From NCBI GenBank assembly GCA_030015575.1, contig CM057347.1:510573176-510637175 (forward strand): a stretch of 64,000 nucleotides of DNA, written 5' to 3'. The notes beneath the pieces were generated by a model. That model saw nothing but the letters and a program-made list of their open reading frames with translations, had not been told where the DNA came from and did no database searches. The position numbers were made by a program, and so were the translations under genes. This stretch comes from Agapanthus africanus (lineage: Eukaryota > Streptophyta > Magnoliopsida > Asparagales > Amaryllidaceae). Below are positions 1 to 12,080 of the stretch, in pieces (within the stretch, counting starts at the first letter, position 1; every line of letters begins with the position of its first letter).

Positions 1-526
1 GAGAAGGGCGGGCGGACAAAAACTGATCGATCGCAAAAGCCAGTACTAGGAGGAGAAGGACCGACTCTAGAAGAGAGAAAAAGCAAGGTCTGCTCCTTTA
101 AAATGGACTAGGTCTGAAAGATATTCAAGGACTGAGGAAAGGTTTACAACTGCCGAACCCAAAAAGGCCGCATGAAGAAAGCATAACTGACAACCCTCTG
201 TAATGCCCATACCATAGAATGCTGGGTCACGACATCGAGGATTGCTACGTATTCAAAAATTGGGTTGAGAAATAGTATAAGGCGAGAGAAATCTCATTGT
301 CCCCTGGCGTGTTGACAAACGATCAAGCCACAACCGTCAACTTCGTACAGACAAAAGCTGAAGCCTTTTAGAAGCATACCGCTCAACTGTCTGCCCTAAG
401 AAATGAGGACAACGTGTCCCAGCCTCCGTAGAATGTATACATATCCAAGAAGACGGAGAAGATGCTAAAGCTGCTTTAGAAAGAACCCGGAGTCCAGTGG
501 AAAGGGCAAAAGGAGCCCACTGTCTC
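1..526 (+). repeat. Left arm of a large inverted repeat in T1 gag
   Basis: This stretch reappears in reverse complement at 602-1,127, with a 75-base spacer. In the first 110 bases the arms differ at about two positions and in a middle stretch at about 5 of 47, so identity is roughly 95-98 percent. This arm carries the gag-like sequence in the same orientation as the downstream pol region. Confidence 0.9.
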
Positions 527-597
527 TACTCATGAGCAGCTTTCTTTTTCTTCTTTCTGAGCTTCTTGGACTTTGAGCCTTTCCGTCTCGGATTGGT

Positions 598-2003
598 GGA
601 CGAGACAGTGGGCTCCTTTTGCCCTTTCCACTGGACTCCGGGTTCTTTCTGAAGCAGCTTTATCATCTTCTCCGTCTTCTTGGATATGTATACATTCTAC
701 GGAGGCTGGGACACGTTGTCCTCATTTCTTGGGGCAGACGGTTTAGCGGTATGGTTCCAAAAGGCTTCAGCTTTTGTCTGTACGAAGTTGACGGTTGTGG
801 CTTGATCGTTTGTCAACACGCCAGGGGACAATGAGATTTCTCTCGCCTTATACTATTTCTCAACCCAATTTTTGAATACGTAGCAATCCTCGATGTCGTG
901 ACCCAGCATTCTATGGTATGGGCATTACAGAGGGTTGTCAGTCATGCTTTCTTCATGCGGCCTTTTTGGGTTCGGCAGTTGTAAACCTTTCCTCAGTCCT
1001 TGAATATCTTTCAGACCTAGTCCATTTTAAAGGAGCAGACCTTGCTTTTTCTCTCTTCTAGAGTTGGTCCTTCTCCTCCTAGTACTGGCTTTTGCGATCG
1101 ATCGGTTTTTGTCCGCCCGCCCTTCTCTTGTCTTTATTGTCAGACGCATTGAAGACGTTGGTATTGTTGGAGCTCCCATCTTTACAATAGTCATCCTTTC
1201 AGCTCTTCTAAGGTTTGTCATTCTGAGAGTCCAGGATAAACTCTTGTTTCGAACGTTCCAACATCTGAACCTTCTTGGTCAGCTCCTGGAATGTTTTGAG
1301 GCCCACTGTACATAAGAACGGGACCATCCAATTGCTGAGATTCCCAATGAGGAGGCTGACGGATTGGTCCTGTTCTAACGGCGGCTCACACTTGATGGTG
1401 AGATTACGCCATCGGGCAATAAAGTCCGTGTTGTTTTCATTCTTCCCTGGTCCTCATAAGGTCAGCAATGGATATTTTGTCACTGACACTCATGAATCTT
1501 TACCGAAACAGAGACTCCATCTGGGCAAAAGTAGTGATGGAACCATCCGGTATGCTCGCGTATCAGTCGAATGCGACACCGGTTATGCTGTTGACAAACT
1601 GATGGAGAAGAAGCACATCGTTGCCCCATGTATTCCTACATGATGCTTTAAAGTGGGCAACATGCTGATTCGCATTTCCCGTCCCATCAAATCTCCTAAA
1701 TTTAGGGATGATTTAACCGCTAGGGAACTCGATTAGGTCGTACTGTGCGGGGTACGGCCTCACACTGCTACCAACGTCTTTCTGAGTCTCAGCTTCGGCC
1801 ACCAATGTTTTAATTTTGTTGGTGACCAAATCCATTATCCGGTTTTGCGTCATTGGAATGGCACCATCTAGGGCCAAGGCGTCCCCTGAAGCGGAATACA
1901 CTCGGCTTTCGTGTAACTCGCCCATATTCGGACCTAAAGGGATATGCATCGGTCGTTTCGGGTCATTATCGCCCTGCTCATGAGTAGAGACGGAAAGGCT
2001 CAA
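598..2003 (-). pseudogene. T1 gag fossil in inverted orientation
   Basis: The minus strand of this block encodes Tat-type Gag-like sequence. The segment ending near 1,713 carries RPYPAQYDLIEFPSG, matching RPYPSWYDQIKYPQG in the whole Tat element at about 47,870-47,905, and later parts resemble its capsid region. The strand is opposite to the rest of T1. It is a broken fossil with no expectation of function. Confidence 0.8.
602..1127 (-). repeat. Right arm of the large inverted repeat in T1 gag
   Basis: Reverse-complement copy of 1-526. A shorter inverted pair is associated with it: 538-588 in the spacer matches 1,986-2,036 in reverse complement, at the point where the coding strand changes. 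The whole gag block is therefore bordered on both sides by inverted copies. Confidence 0.9.
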
Positions 2004-2337
2004 AGTCCAAGAAGCTCAGAAAGAAGAAAAAGAAAGGCGCAGGTCAACGCGAAGAAGAGTGTGTGAGGAGAACGACCATTCAAAAATACGTCGATTCTTT
2101 CGAAGACTGTGTGTAAAAGGAAAGAACCCTTATCCAACAAGAAGAGTGTGTGAGGAGTTCTTCCCAATAGAAGCCGCAGAAATCTTGAAAGAATTGGAAG
2201 AGGGTGCTGATGATGTGGCCTCTACTGTAACTTGCTACGCCATCTATCTTGGCAGCGACTCTGAGGAGGAGCTTTGTTTTCCCGAAGAGGGCGATGGGCT
2301 CGCCACAAAAGCCAACCAAATCTAGCTCAGAAGCGGT

Positions 2338-3822
2338 ATGGCTCTAGCGCCAAGACAAGGCAACGCCCCAAAGGAGAAGGAAAAACAGTTGGCTAATGAA
2401 GAAGACAGCAGAGATCCGACTCACAGAGACTCAAGCTCTTTCTCAGCAGACCATAACGTCTTGGCTCACCTCCGGAAGCTTCCATCCTTCCTAAGTATCT
2501 ATGATACTTTGGTTCTATCAAAGGAGCTTAGGGACGTCCTTATTTATGCTTTGCAAAACCTTGAGCAGTACCAGACGCGCTTCGCGGAGATCAATATGGA
2601 AGAAGCCAAGCACGCTTTGCACACAACTGCGGTCGCATTTAAAGATGAAGACCTACTATTAGGGATAGTTGAGCTTTATCGGCCGCTATACGTGACAGGG
2701 TACGGTGACGGAGATCGGATTAATAGCATATTGATTGATCCTGGGTTCTCAGTGAACATCATGAACTTGCGGACTCTAAATATTTTATCAATGGATGTCT
2801 GACACCTGTCAAGGGAGAGGATTGTCATACAGGGTTTCAATCAAAATTGCCAGCAAGTTCTAGGATCCATAACTTTGCCAATCAGGTTTGGGGACCTGCA
2901 AACCGAAGCTAAGATATACATGATCGACGCCAACATGTCCTATAAGATTCTCCTGGGATGACTGTGGATTCATGATTATGGCATCGTTCCATTAACACTC
3001 CATCAATGCATGAAGTATACCAAAAATAGTGAAGAAAGATGCATTAACAACGATATACAGCCGTTTGGTGTACATGAAGTCCGATATGAAAATTCTCGGT
3101 ACTTTATGAAACCCCAGAATGTTGAGCCGCAGTCGACGAGAGACAAGAGGGCCCAGAGTTTCAAAAGCAAACCTGAGCCACAATCAACTAAAAACAAGGA
3201 GGCCCAGAGTCTCAAAAGCCAATCTAAGCTGGTCGCCACCTTTAAAAGTAAAAATCCCCAAGTGCGCCCGCGTTTCGGCAGTGACACTGATGAGTCCGAC
3301 GTTGAAAGTCCATCCTTCCATAAAAATCGCCCTTATTTCGGTAGCGATACGAACGGGTTTGATTTTGAGGGCCCATCCGGCAGCAAAGTTCGCACTTATC
3401 TTGGCAGCGATACCAAAGAGTCAGAGGAGGACCCATCTTGCAACAGTTGTACAGGTCGGACTCCTACACAAAAAGTAAAGCTAAGAGAGACGTTTGAAGT
3501 CATAGAGGGATCCCTGGCCATCACCATGGTTCCAAAACTGATGTGTAAGGAGCTCGACGTGTTGTTGATCTCTACCGTGGACCAATTGACAACCTTCTAC
3601 ATCCCTGGAAGAAATAGCGGACAGAAGGGCATCCTGTTTTATGGGTCAAACCCTGTCGTGCACCCGGACGATTTGTCCGCAACGTGCCTTCCCTATGAGA
3701 GAGGCATAAAAGCCGCCTTAAACCCCAGATATAATGCGCCCGGAATGCGGGAATATTTTAAAAGGTGCGGATGTCGGTTATACCAGACAGACTCCGAAGT
3801 AAAGTTTTATGAGAAGCTATGA
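2338..3822 (+). pseudogene. T1 protease region fossil
   Basis: Aspartic-protease region of a Tat polyprotein. The flank LAHLRKLPSFLSIYDTLVLS matches the element at 50,059 (AHLRKLPSQLSILDALLLS), and the active-site neighbourhood ILIDPGFSVNIMN matches its ILVDNGSSVNLLN. Downstream acidic repeats of the FGSDTDESD type are also shared with the younger element. Fossil, broken. Confidence 0.8.
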
Positions 3823-4037
3823 CATCCACCTCAGGTTCGATCGCTCATTGAAAGGTGAGTCCGAGATAGACGGGACCTAGGTTATGTGCAACCTGACTCC
3901 AAATCGTGCTACATGATCCATGTTAGCGAAGCCAGCGAAGAGTCGAATGATGATGGCGAGTTAGCCGAGCAGGAAAAGCCCATCGAAAGCTTGAAAATGG
4001 CAGACATGCAACATTCGACGAGTTAACCGAGATTAAT

Positions 4038-5404
4038 TTGGGGAAGCCCGATTATCCAAGGCCGACCTACATCAGCTCGCTCTTGTCAGAGGAAATGAAA
4101 GAGCAGATAATCGCCCTGCTGCGTGAGTTCATCCTCTACTTCGCATGGACATACAAAGAAATGCCTGGTTTCTCCCCGAAGTTGTCATGCATAAGATGGC
4201 TATTTTTCCTGATGCCAAACCAGTCAAACAAACTCCTCGAAGAATAAGAAGGGAGTTGGAGGAAAAGGTCATTAAGGAAACCAAGAAACTCATCGATGAC
4301 GACTTCATCAGAGTAGAGAAATATGCGGACTGGATCACATGCATCATCCCAGTAAAGAAGCAAAATGGGCAGATCCGGATTTGTGTCGATTTCAGGGACC
4401 TTAACAAGGCATGCCCTAAAGATGATTTCCCACTTCCGGTCATGGAAATGATGGTCGATGATACCTTAAATTACGAGATGTTCACTTTCATGGATGGTTC
4501 GTCTGGATATAATCAGATAAAAATGTCATCTGAGGATGAGAAGTATACAACATTTCGAACCCTGATAGGCATATACTATTGCAAAGTGATGCCGTTTGGA
4601 CTGAAGAATGCATGTGCCACATGTCAAAGGGCAATGACCAAGATCTTTGATCACTTAATCCATAAAGTCGTTGAATGTTATGTTGATGATTTAGTCGTCA
4701 AGAGTAAAGCCAAGGCCAACACATCTAGAACCTCAGAACCGTTTTCACCCCACGATTTGAAGATGAATCCTCTAAAGTGCGCTTTTGGCGTGTCATCGAG
4801 AAAATTCTTGGGCTTAATAGTCCGACATCGGGGGATCGAAGTTGAACCATCGAAGATAAAGGCCATCTTGAAGATGCCTCCTCTGAAGAATCTGACGCAG
4901 CTAAGATCCTTTTAAGGCAAGCTCGATTACATACAAAGGTTCATCTCGAACCTATCGGGAAGATGTAGGCCCTTCTCAAAGCTCATGAAGAAAAGAACTC
5001 TCTTTGTCTGGGACGCCGAATGTTAGGAGGCGTTCGAAAGTATCAAACAGCATCTGCTGCACTCTCCAGTACTTGCTGGTCCCATTCCAAATAAACCGTT
5101 GATTCTCTACACTACCACGCTTGATGAGTCACTTGGCACGCTCCTTACCCAGAATAATGAGGAGGGAAAAGAAAATACCCTCTACTACCTCAGTCGAACG
5201 TTAGTCGGGGCAGAACATAACTATTCCCTGATCGAAAAGCAATGTTTGTCCTTTATCTTCATTGTGAAGAAGCTAAGGCACTATCTGCTAGCTCATCAGG
5301 TTATGCTAATCTCCAAAGTCGACCTGCTCAAACACTTAATGAACAAAACATGCCTGCCGGCAGAATGGAAAAATGGGCTATCATGTTGCTTGAGTTTGAC
5401 ATAA
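4038..5404 (+). pseudogene. T1 reverse transcriptase and first RNase H fossil
   Basis: Reverse transcriptase core motifs are readable: RDLNKACPKDDFPLPV, FMDGSSGYNQIKM, MPFGLKNA and the catalytic YVDD box followed by LVVKS, then the connection to the retroviral-type RNase H (YYLSRTLVGAEHNYSLIEK). These closely match the corresponding parts of the Tat element at 52,300-53,470. The region is broken in several places. Confidence 0.88.
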
Positions 5405-5544
5405 TCTAAATTCCTTAGAAAGTAGTAAAAGGGCATGCCCTTACCGACTTTCTCGCTGCTCATCTCATGCCAGAAAGGTCACCGCTAAATTGTGAGTTGC
5501 CCGACGAGTAGGTGCTGCACCTCGAGGATAACGAGCCATGCTGA

Positions 5545-5995
5545 GAGCTCTACTTTGATGGAGCCTCGTCAATAAGGACCTCCAGCAAATCAATCATCCC
5601 GAAGATAAAAGCAAGGATAAGATTGGTGTTCATCACGCCATCGATGGGAACCCTACGACGTTCTTTCGCTCTCACCGAGCCTCGCACAAACAATGAGACT
5701 GAGTACGAAGCTCTGATAGCTGGTCTGGAGCTCGCCATAGAAATAGAAATCCTTCTGCTACGGGTTTACGGTGACTCCCAGCTTGTCGTCAACCAAGTAT
5801 GCGGCGACTACAATATATAAAAGCCCGAGTTAGCTCGATATAAAAGCTGGGTGGTGGAACTCATAAAACAGTTCACTCATATTGAATTGATGAGAGTTCC
5901 TAGGGCGTTGAATGGGAAAACCGACGTACTCGCTCGCCTAACTAAAGAGCTGGCAGATCCCAACATGGATGAAATTCTGATCACAATCAGAAGCC
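5545..5995 (+). pseudogene. T1 second (archaeal-type) RNase H fossil
   Basis: [36 protein letters not shown] and GKTDVLARLTKELAD mark the additional RNase H that Tat elements carry between the first RNase H and integrase. The four acidic positions of the fold are recognisable. It aligns with about 53,670-54,080 in the younger element. Fossil. Confidence 0.82.
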
Positions 5996-6099
5996 GGCAA
6001 ATTCTACCTCCAGTCTCTTTACGAGAGGAAGAAAGCGTAGAACAAGAGAACAATCCTGCCGAAGAAGCTCTGATCATTCAAGATGAGCCGGATTGGAGA

Positions 6100-7343
6100 G
6101 AGCCCTTCATAGAATACTTCCGATGCGACAAGCTTCCCGAAGAAAAATCTGCGAGGGTTCAGCTGAAAAAGAGAGCTCTCTGGTATGTGTTCATCAATAA
6201 TACGCTATACCGTAGATCATATGACCAACTCTAGCTTAGATGTCTATCATCGGCCGATACCCAAAAAGTCATGAGAGAAGTCCACTCGGACGTCCGCGGA
6301 GCTCACCAGTCCGGCCCCAAAATGCGGCTTCAAATCAAACGGCTGGGATATTATTGGCCTACCATGATAAGGGATTGTGAAGAGCATGCAAAAAAATAAC
6401 ATCTCTACCAAATTCACGGCGACTTCATCCATAAGCATCCCAACCCACTGCATTCCACGGTTGCGTCATAACCTTTCGAAGTTTAAGGCACCGACATAGT
6501 TGACCCAATCGATACTCCGTCATCCAAAGACTACCGATTCATATTGGCTGCAACTGATAACTTCTCCAGATGGGATGAAGCTGTCCCGCTAAAAGAAGTC
6601 AAAATAGAAGATATTCTAACGTTCTTCAAACATAATATTCTATACCGCTTCAGTACACCAAGAAGAATCATTTCTGACAACGGGCCTTCTTTCAAGAGCT
6701 TCAAAATCTTAAGGTTTGCTACTAAAAATAAGATAGCCTGGAGATATTCTTCCATCTATAATTCAAGGGTGAATGGGCTAGCCGAAGCCTTCAACAAAAC
6801 CTTATGCAAGCTCCTCAAGGAAAAATGCTTCAGCAAACAAGGGAGACTAGAATATCAAACTTCACAAGGCGTTGTGGGCATTCGTACCACGCACCGCACT
6901 CCAACTCAGTCCACTCCATACTCACTACTCTTCGGAGTGGAGCCGATCCTTCCCCTCGAAGTCGAAGTTTCAAGCCTCAGAATGGCCGTCCAGCACGGTT
7001 TGATGGGGGAGGAAAACGTTCTCCTTCGGTTCGAAGAACTCGACGCCCTCGAAGGAAAGAGGCTCATAGTACAGCAAAATCTGGAGCTGTACCGAGTCCA
7101 AATGTCATGGGCTTATGATAAGATGACCCGTCTCTATGCTTTCAAGAAAAGCAAATTGGTGTTGGTCCTCAAAAGACCGATCATCCCCAATCGACATGCT
7201 AAGGGAAAATTCGAGCTAGATTGGGAAGGGCCTTACGTCATCGAGAAAGTGTTCGACGGAGGATCCTACCAACTAATAAGTGCCGAGCGAGAAAGACCCT
7301 TGCCACTCATTAATGGCTGATACCTCAAGAAATACTACGCTTG
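6100..7343 (+). pseudogene. T1 integrase fossil
   Basis: Integrase sequence of the Tat lineage. The zinc-binding region lies about 6,270-6,430, then the DDE core with RRIISDNGPSFKSFK and NSRVNGLAEAFNKTL, and the C-terminal VLKRPIIPNRHAKGKFELDW. The end (LKKYYA before the stop near 7,341) matches the end of the integrase at 55,474. Broken in several places. Confidence 0.85.
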
Positions 7344-8627
7344 AATGCTCCTGGTTACAGACGAATCGAACACACTGGCCCTACGGTCTGGACCATACAT
7401 CCTGTAAAACCCTATACAATCTACGGGCATAAACACCTCTATCTCTCCTAAGTCCTACCGGTAAGACTACATCTGAAGTCCTATCGGCGATGAGGCTAAA
7501 AAAACGGTATGTCCACAAGCAAAATGGGTACAGATGAAAACCTAAAAGGGCTCCGTGAGTTAAAATAGCAGGACTGCTAGCGAGTTTGTGAAAACCTGAA
7601 AGAGGGCAAACTTGTGAAAAGAGATGAACTACAGTCGCAAAGTCCTCTCGACCTTGTGAGGAGAAAATCCCCACGTGAGATCCTTATGATTCACAAAAGA
7701 GCAGCACACTTAAGAATCCTCATAATTCCTAAGGAGAACATACACCTGCGGGATCTTCTCGAGAAAATGCTTTTATGAGACCCTTACGGCTTATAAAATT
7801 GAAAATCCTTGGGTGATAGAGATCTAAACCTTTCTCCTAAGCCATCGCTCCCCACGGGTAACGGCAAATGATGAGTCACTCCTGGCACTACACTTCAGTA
7901 TTAGCGGTGCTGATGCCGACCCAAAACTCAAAGCTCAAGTTTTCCTAACAGCAAATGATGAGTCTCTCCTGGCACTATGCTTCAGTGTTAGCGGTACTGA
8001 TGCCGACCCAAAGCTCAAATCCCAAGTCCTTCCGGGAAAAATGATGAGTTGCTCTTGCCATTATTCTAGTGCAGCGATACTGATGCCAAACAAAATCTAA
8101 ATTCCGAGTTCCACTCAAAGTCAAAAATCCCACCAAACAAGACAGAAATCAAACATATCAAATCAACGTCCCACCTGGCAGCGCTTCCAAGCTCAAAATT
8201 CCCGCTGGACGGGTAGAGAACTCCCAAAACAAATCAAATCACTAGTCAACTAATGACCTCTTTAGATGAATTAAGCTCCACCTCGGAAATAAATCAAATC
8301 CAGACACCGCAGAAAGTGGAGCAAGTCAAATCAAATCCTGACACCGCATGAAGTGGAGCAAGTCAAATCAAGCACCGATCGTCCACGTCGCAAAAAGGGC
8401 AGCACCGACCGTCTACGTCGTAAAAATGGCAGCACCGAGCACCGACCGTCTATGTCGTAAAAATGGCAGCATCGACTGTCTACATCGCAAACAAAGACAG
8501 TACCGATCGTCCATGTCGTAAAAATGGCAGCGCCGACCCTCCGCAGGGAACCAAACCGATTCAACCCCCTATAGAACAAGATCCATCAATTTCATGCACA
8601 CAAACCATACACGCGGTGTCCATTTAT
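7344..8627 (+). other. T1 noncoding 3' region with tandem repeats
   Basis: No credible gene is seen here. Modules in order: a stretch about 7,500-7,620 similar to the 147-bp units of the Tat element at 55,765; a five-hairpin module (7,641-7,798); three copies of a roughly 80-bp unit (GGCAAATGATGAGT..., 7,868-8,095); and about five roughly 30-38-bp units (ACCGACCGTC-ACGTCGTAAAAATGGCAGC type, 8,372-8,540). Long repeat-filled regions between integrase and 3' LTR are typical of the Tat lineage. Confidence 0.8.
7641..7798 (+). repeat. Five-hairpin module, T1 copy
   Basis: Five consecutive short inverted repeats spaced about 35-40 bases apart, each with a core like GATCCTTACGA, mostly followed by AAGGAGAA-like linkers. 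Examples are GTGAG/TTCAC and ATGAG/CTTAT arms. The same ordered module occurs at 56,181-56,352, 56,499-56,670 and 59,171-59,344 in the other Tat element. Confidence 0.7.
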
Positions 8628-8641
8628 TGATGGGGGCACTT
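8628..8641 (+). other. Polypurine tract region of T1
   Basis: TTGATGGGGGCACTT directly precedes the 3' LTR start TGTTGGGG at 8,642. A G-rich run at this position is where plus-strand priming would occur in an LTR element. Confidence 0.65.
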
Positions 8642-9342
8642 TGTTGGGGTCAAAAACTACATCTCGGTTGACCAAGTCAAAGTCAACCCCAAACCAAGTG
8701 AGACTAAGCCCGAGCCCAAATCCTAGCAAGTGGGCCCATGTCCAAGTCGAACCCAAGTATGAAGAGGCCGGCCCCCATGCCAAAGAAATAATTGTTAAAG
8801 CATAAATATATTTAATGTAATTTCTATGAATAAATACAATAAAGTGGGCAACAAACCTAAATTATGTAAAAGCTCATGGCTTATGTGCAAAAGAAAGAAA
8901 ACACATGGCATGGGAAAGGCACATGTGCCATTTTGAAAAGCCCAAGGGGCCATATGTAAAATATAAAGCCCATATAAGGTATCATGATGAAAGATAACAA
9001 AAAATATTCTTCTCATATCTAGGGCTCTGTGCCTCCTCCTTTCTCAAGGTTTTAAACCTTCTTCTTTTTTTGAATTAAATCAAAAGTTTAACTCTTCTTT
9101 TCCAAAAAGAAATAGTTTTTCACCATAAAACCATTGAAATGGAGTTCAAATCTCTCATCAAATCTCTAAAAAGGGAGATTTTTAAATCGCACCACTCTTT
9201 TTTTCCAAGATCCAACCAACAGGGAGGAGGAAGAAAGAGATCCGTATCCAAAAATCCCACTTTGGTAAGATTCAAGGCTTAAGAGAGAATCCAAGGCTCA
9301 AGGGAGAAGAAAGGGGTCCCATTTCATCATCTCCGAAATCTT

Positions 9343-9512
9343 TTGGGAGTTTAACTCCAAAACAAGAATCTCTTCTTTAGGAGTTTAACTCCGAACTAAT
9401 CTTTAAGGAGTTCAACTCAAAGATCCAAATTCTCAAAAGAGTTTAACCCCAAATATCCAGATCTTTTAGGAGTTTGACTCCAAAAGTCACTTGGGAGTTC
9501 AACTCCCAGTTC
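9343..9512 (+). repeat. Cluster of TTYAA-centred palindromes in T1 LTR
   Basis: Six near-perfect odd palindromes in 170 bases, such as GGAGTTTAACTCC (twice), GAGTTCAACTC, GGAGTTTGACTCC and GGGAGTTCAACTCCC. The core TTYAA is kept and the flanks are inverted copies of each other. The same motif class recurs in the LTRs of T2 and T3. Confidence 0.85.
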
Positions 9513-9528
9513 ATGGGCTAAGCCCCTT

Positions 9529-9710
9529 TTCCCGCTGGCGCCAAGCGCCCACATGCAGGATGCGTGACCCGTTGGCGCTCAGTGCCCACATGCCAAGTAC
9601 GTGAACCGTTGGCGTACAGCACCCGCGTGCAGGCCGCGTGACCTGCTAGTGTGCAGCTCCCAAGCGCCACGCATGTGGCCCGCTGGCACCCAGCGTCCAC
9701 GCGCCATGCA
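9529..9710 (+). repeat. GC-rich tandem repeats in T1 LTR
   Basis: About four to five degenerate units of roughly 40 bp, each running CCGTTGGCG-CAGCGCCCAC-TGCAGG-CGCGTGA. Diverged counterparts occur in T2 around 12,605-12,760 in reverse complement. Confidence 0.7.
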
Positions 9711-10480
9711 CGAGGCCTTAGGACGCTCCTCACTCCTCTTTTCCCCACACGTTCCACACTCAAAACATATCTCTCGTTAGCTCTACGAGGCCCCCGATAT
9801 GTCCAAGATCCCTTCAAAACACAACAAACTCACACTGCACATTAAGTTCGCATGACCAGTTTGACCCGTCAATCGGAGGTTCTCTCGCTCCAAAGACAAG
9901 GGGTAATTAACGGTAGCTTAGTCCGCGACTGCCTTAGATTCGGATCCCCACAATCAATAAACCCCAGCCTATCCTAAGCAGGGTGAATCTGTATACACCT
10001 GACAAGCGCGTGTATTCCTATCTCAATAGGGTAAGGAAAAAAAATCTACACAAACAAAATCTAAACAATACAATCTTGTTTTTATTTTAGCGGCGTTGTT
10101 TGTGCAAAGAAACCTATATAAAACACAGTTCAGTGGAGCTTAGAGAGGTATTTGGAGAAGGAGAAGACTTAAAAAAAAGTGGAGCTCAGAAGCCAAAAGT
10201 CGGCTGCGGAACCGCCGCCCTTTCCTATGTTTGATCGCAGAACCGCGGTGGGAATTTTGAATTAGAGCTTCAAATTTGTTATGCGTCCTCCCCTCATTCT
10301 GTTCTCCTATATCCAAGCCTCTGTTTCTTGATTTGTTCACTAGATTTGCACCAGATTTCCCTGCACACTCGCACAAAAATTATTAAAAATAACAAGATGG
10401 TTTTTATTATATTTATGATTTTTTTTCTTTTTATATACAAATTTACCTGAATAATAAGAAAGTATATATGTTATCATCTT

Positions 10481-10496
10481 CCCGGCAACGACGCCA
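10481..10496 (-). other. Primer binding site of C1
   Basis: Minus strand TGGCGTCGTTGCCGGG, close to the TGGCGCCGTTGCCGGGG site widespread in plant Athila/Tat elements and thought to pair with a tRNA 3' end (usually given as tRNA-Asp). Confidence 0.7.
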
Positions 10497-10498
10497 TT

Positions 10499-12080
10499 TG
10501 ATTGGTAGAAAACTTAGCGATATGTTGTACGTTCTACTTGTTCTACTTACCGCAATCAAGTCGGGTTCATTTGTAGCTAGCCGGATGAGTACGAGTCGTC
10601 CAGTGTGAGATAGTTCGTATTTTCATTCTTATTTTAGACGAGTTAAGTGAAAATGTATAAGTCTGTTCAATTCTATCTGAAATGTTGTATTTTATGTTTA
10701 AAGAAAACTTGTTAGGGTTAAGGTTGGTTAATAGAGTTAGCAATTAGTTTTGTACTTGTCTTGTGCCATTCTTGAAATGAAATCGGGATAATCGGAAGTA
10801 GCGGGGATTAGGAGGATATAGAAATGGGATTTGCGGGTTTAAGCAAGCTTTCCAACGCTAAATACATTCCTAATGCCTCTTGTCCGTTTGTTCCATACTC
10901 TTATTTCCAACCCTAGGCCAAACACACATAACTAAATCTCTAATTAAGTCACAACTACATGTCGCGTTATAGTGCGCCTAAAGGAATTCTCGAATTAGGT
11001 CGCACCTATATGTCACTTATAGCGCGCCGAAGAGAGGGGGTTGTGTTTGTTTGGTCTAAGTTCACTTCAACTTGTTTGGTGAAAAGAAACACAATGGATT
11101 TTTCCTTCTCTCATATCAACCTTCTTTAGTCCTAATAAGTGAGAAAATTATTCACACATTAAAAGAAAAATAAAACAAGAAAGAAGAGAAGAAAGAATAG
11201 AAAAATACGGTTTTAACAAGAGATAACAAGCTAACTATTTGGGCCCTCACCTAAGCAAGAGACTCCATTGAGTATCACGGCTTGAAAATAAAGTTTAGAA
11301 GAGAAAAGAGAACAATAAAACCAACAACTACATTAACAACAAATAATAAAAAGTTATGCTAAAAATTAAAATACAATGCAAGAAAATAAAGATACAAAGT
11401 GACAAAAAACTCTCATCTTCATTAATCTTTCACTCAAAAGCTCTCACTGCAATTTAATGGAGAATAGATGATGAAGAAGAAGAAACTACACTTAACTACA
11501 CTAATCCTAAGAAAAGAAAAGCATCCAACTTGGGCTCAAATCTGGAGTATATATAGACAGAGGAGTGAAATCCCAAGGGTATATTCTGAGCCCATGTATA
11601 ATTACAAAAACACCCCCGAAAAATGGTCGCGAGATACGATGATAAGACCGTTGATTTGCCGCCAATAGGGGCATAATTTCGCAATTCCGCGGTCTTCTGG
11701 TGGAATTGGCGCGCCGTTTTTTCTGTGCTTCTTCGTGTTGCTTTGTTCTTCTGTTTGACAGGTTCAAAATTGTAAAATGGTTCCAAAATATTCTCAGATT
11801 TTTAATGGTCCAAAATGGCAACAATATTGGATTTTGTGCCTTGATCTCCATCGAGCTCCGTGTTGAACCTTATTTCTTGTGCTGCCTCTCTCGTGCTCTG
11901 TGCTTGTCCGAGACATGAATGGCCGCTGTATTCATCTTGTCTCTTGAACTGGCAAACGGATGTAGATGACCGGAATCTGGATTTTATCTGTTTTTGACAG
12001 TTGTTCTGGATTTTGTTATAACTGTAGAGATTGTGCGTGATTTGCATTATTCTGGATTGAGAACCTATAACCTGTAATCA
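10499..12080 (-). repeat. LTR of C1, about 1.58 kb
   Basis: On the minus strand it runs from TGATTACAGG to TACCAATCA, giving matched ends TGATT/AATCA. A TATA box (TATATATA, plus coordinates about 11,549-11,556) lies inside. The primer binding site begins two bases beyond its end, which fixes this boundary; the outer boundary at 12,080 rests only on the TG...CA ends. Confidence 0.6.

Larger units (their letters stand above)
1..10050 (+). mobile_element. T1: old Ty3/gypsy Tat-lineage LTR retrotransposon, 5' end outside the window
   Basis: A fossil Tat-type element read on the + strand. In order it shows a gag region (1 to about 2,003, partly in inverted orientation), protease, reverse transcriptase with RNase H, a second RNase H and integrase (about 2,340-7,343), a 1.3-kb noncoding 3' region with short repeats, a purine-rich tract and a 3' LTR (8,642-10,050). 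Protein-level resemblance to the whole Tat element at 42,644 onward is clear through pol, and the two also share noncoding modules. The coding part is broken in many places (ten or more), so it is clearly the older of the two. The five bases after the LTR (CAAAC) would be one target-site copy; the partner lies left of the window. Confidence 0.85.
8642..10050 (+). repeat. 3' LTR of T1 (Tat), about 1.41 kb
   Basis: Starts TGTTGGGGTC and ends near AATCTACA. A related LTR occurs in reverse orientation at 12,332-16,789, where a primer binding site directly follows its end, which fixes the LTR end by comparison. A TATA-like CATATAAGG lies near 8,970. Inside are TTYAA-centred palindromes (9,343-9,512), GC-rich repeats of about 40 bp (9,529-9,710), and a U5-like end that shares TCCCCACAATCAA with the Tat LTR at 45,950. 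Confidence 0.85.
10051..12080 (-). mobile_element. C1: Athila-like LTR element, 5' LTR and leader
   Basis: Read on the minus strand this is an LTR (12,080 to 10,499), a primer binding site (10,496 to 10,481) and about 430 bases of leader (10,480 to 10,051) that stops where the T1 LTR ends. No protein domain is visible in the leader. The primer-site class suggests Athila or a related Ty3/gypsy group, but the assignment rests on that alone. Only these parts are recognised. Confidence 0.6.

Noticed and set aside
1064-1643. Plus-strand ORFs of 83 and 122 codons
   Set aside because: Reverse-strand shadows of the inverted gag fossil of T1.
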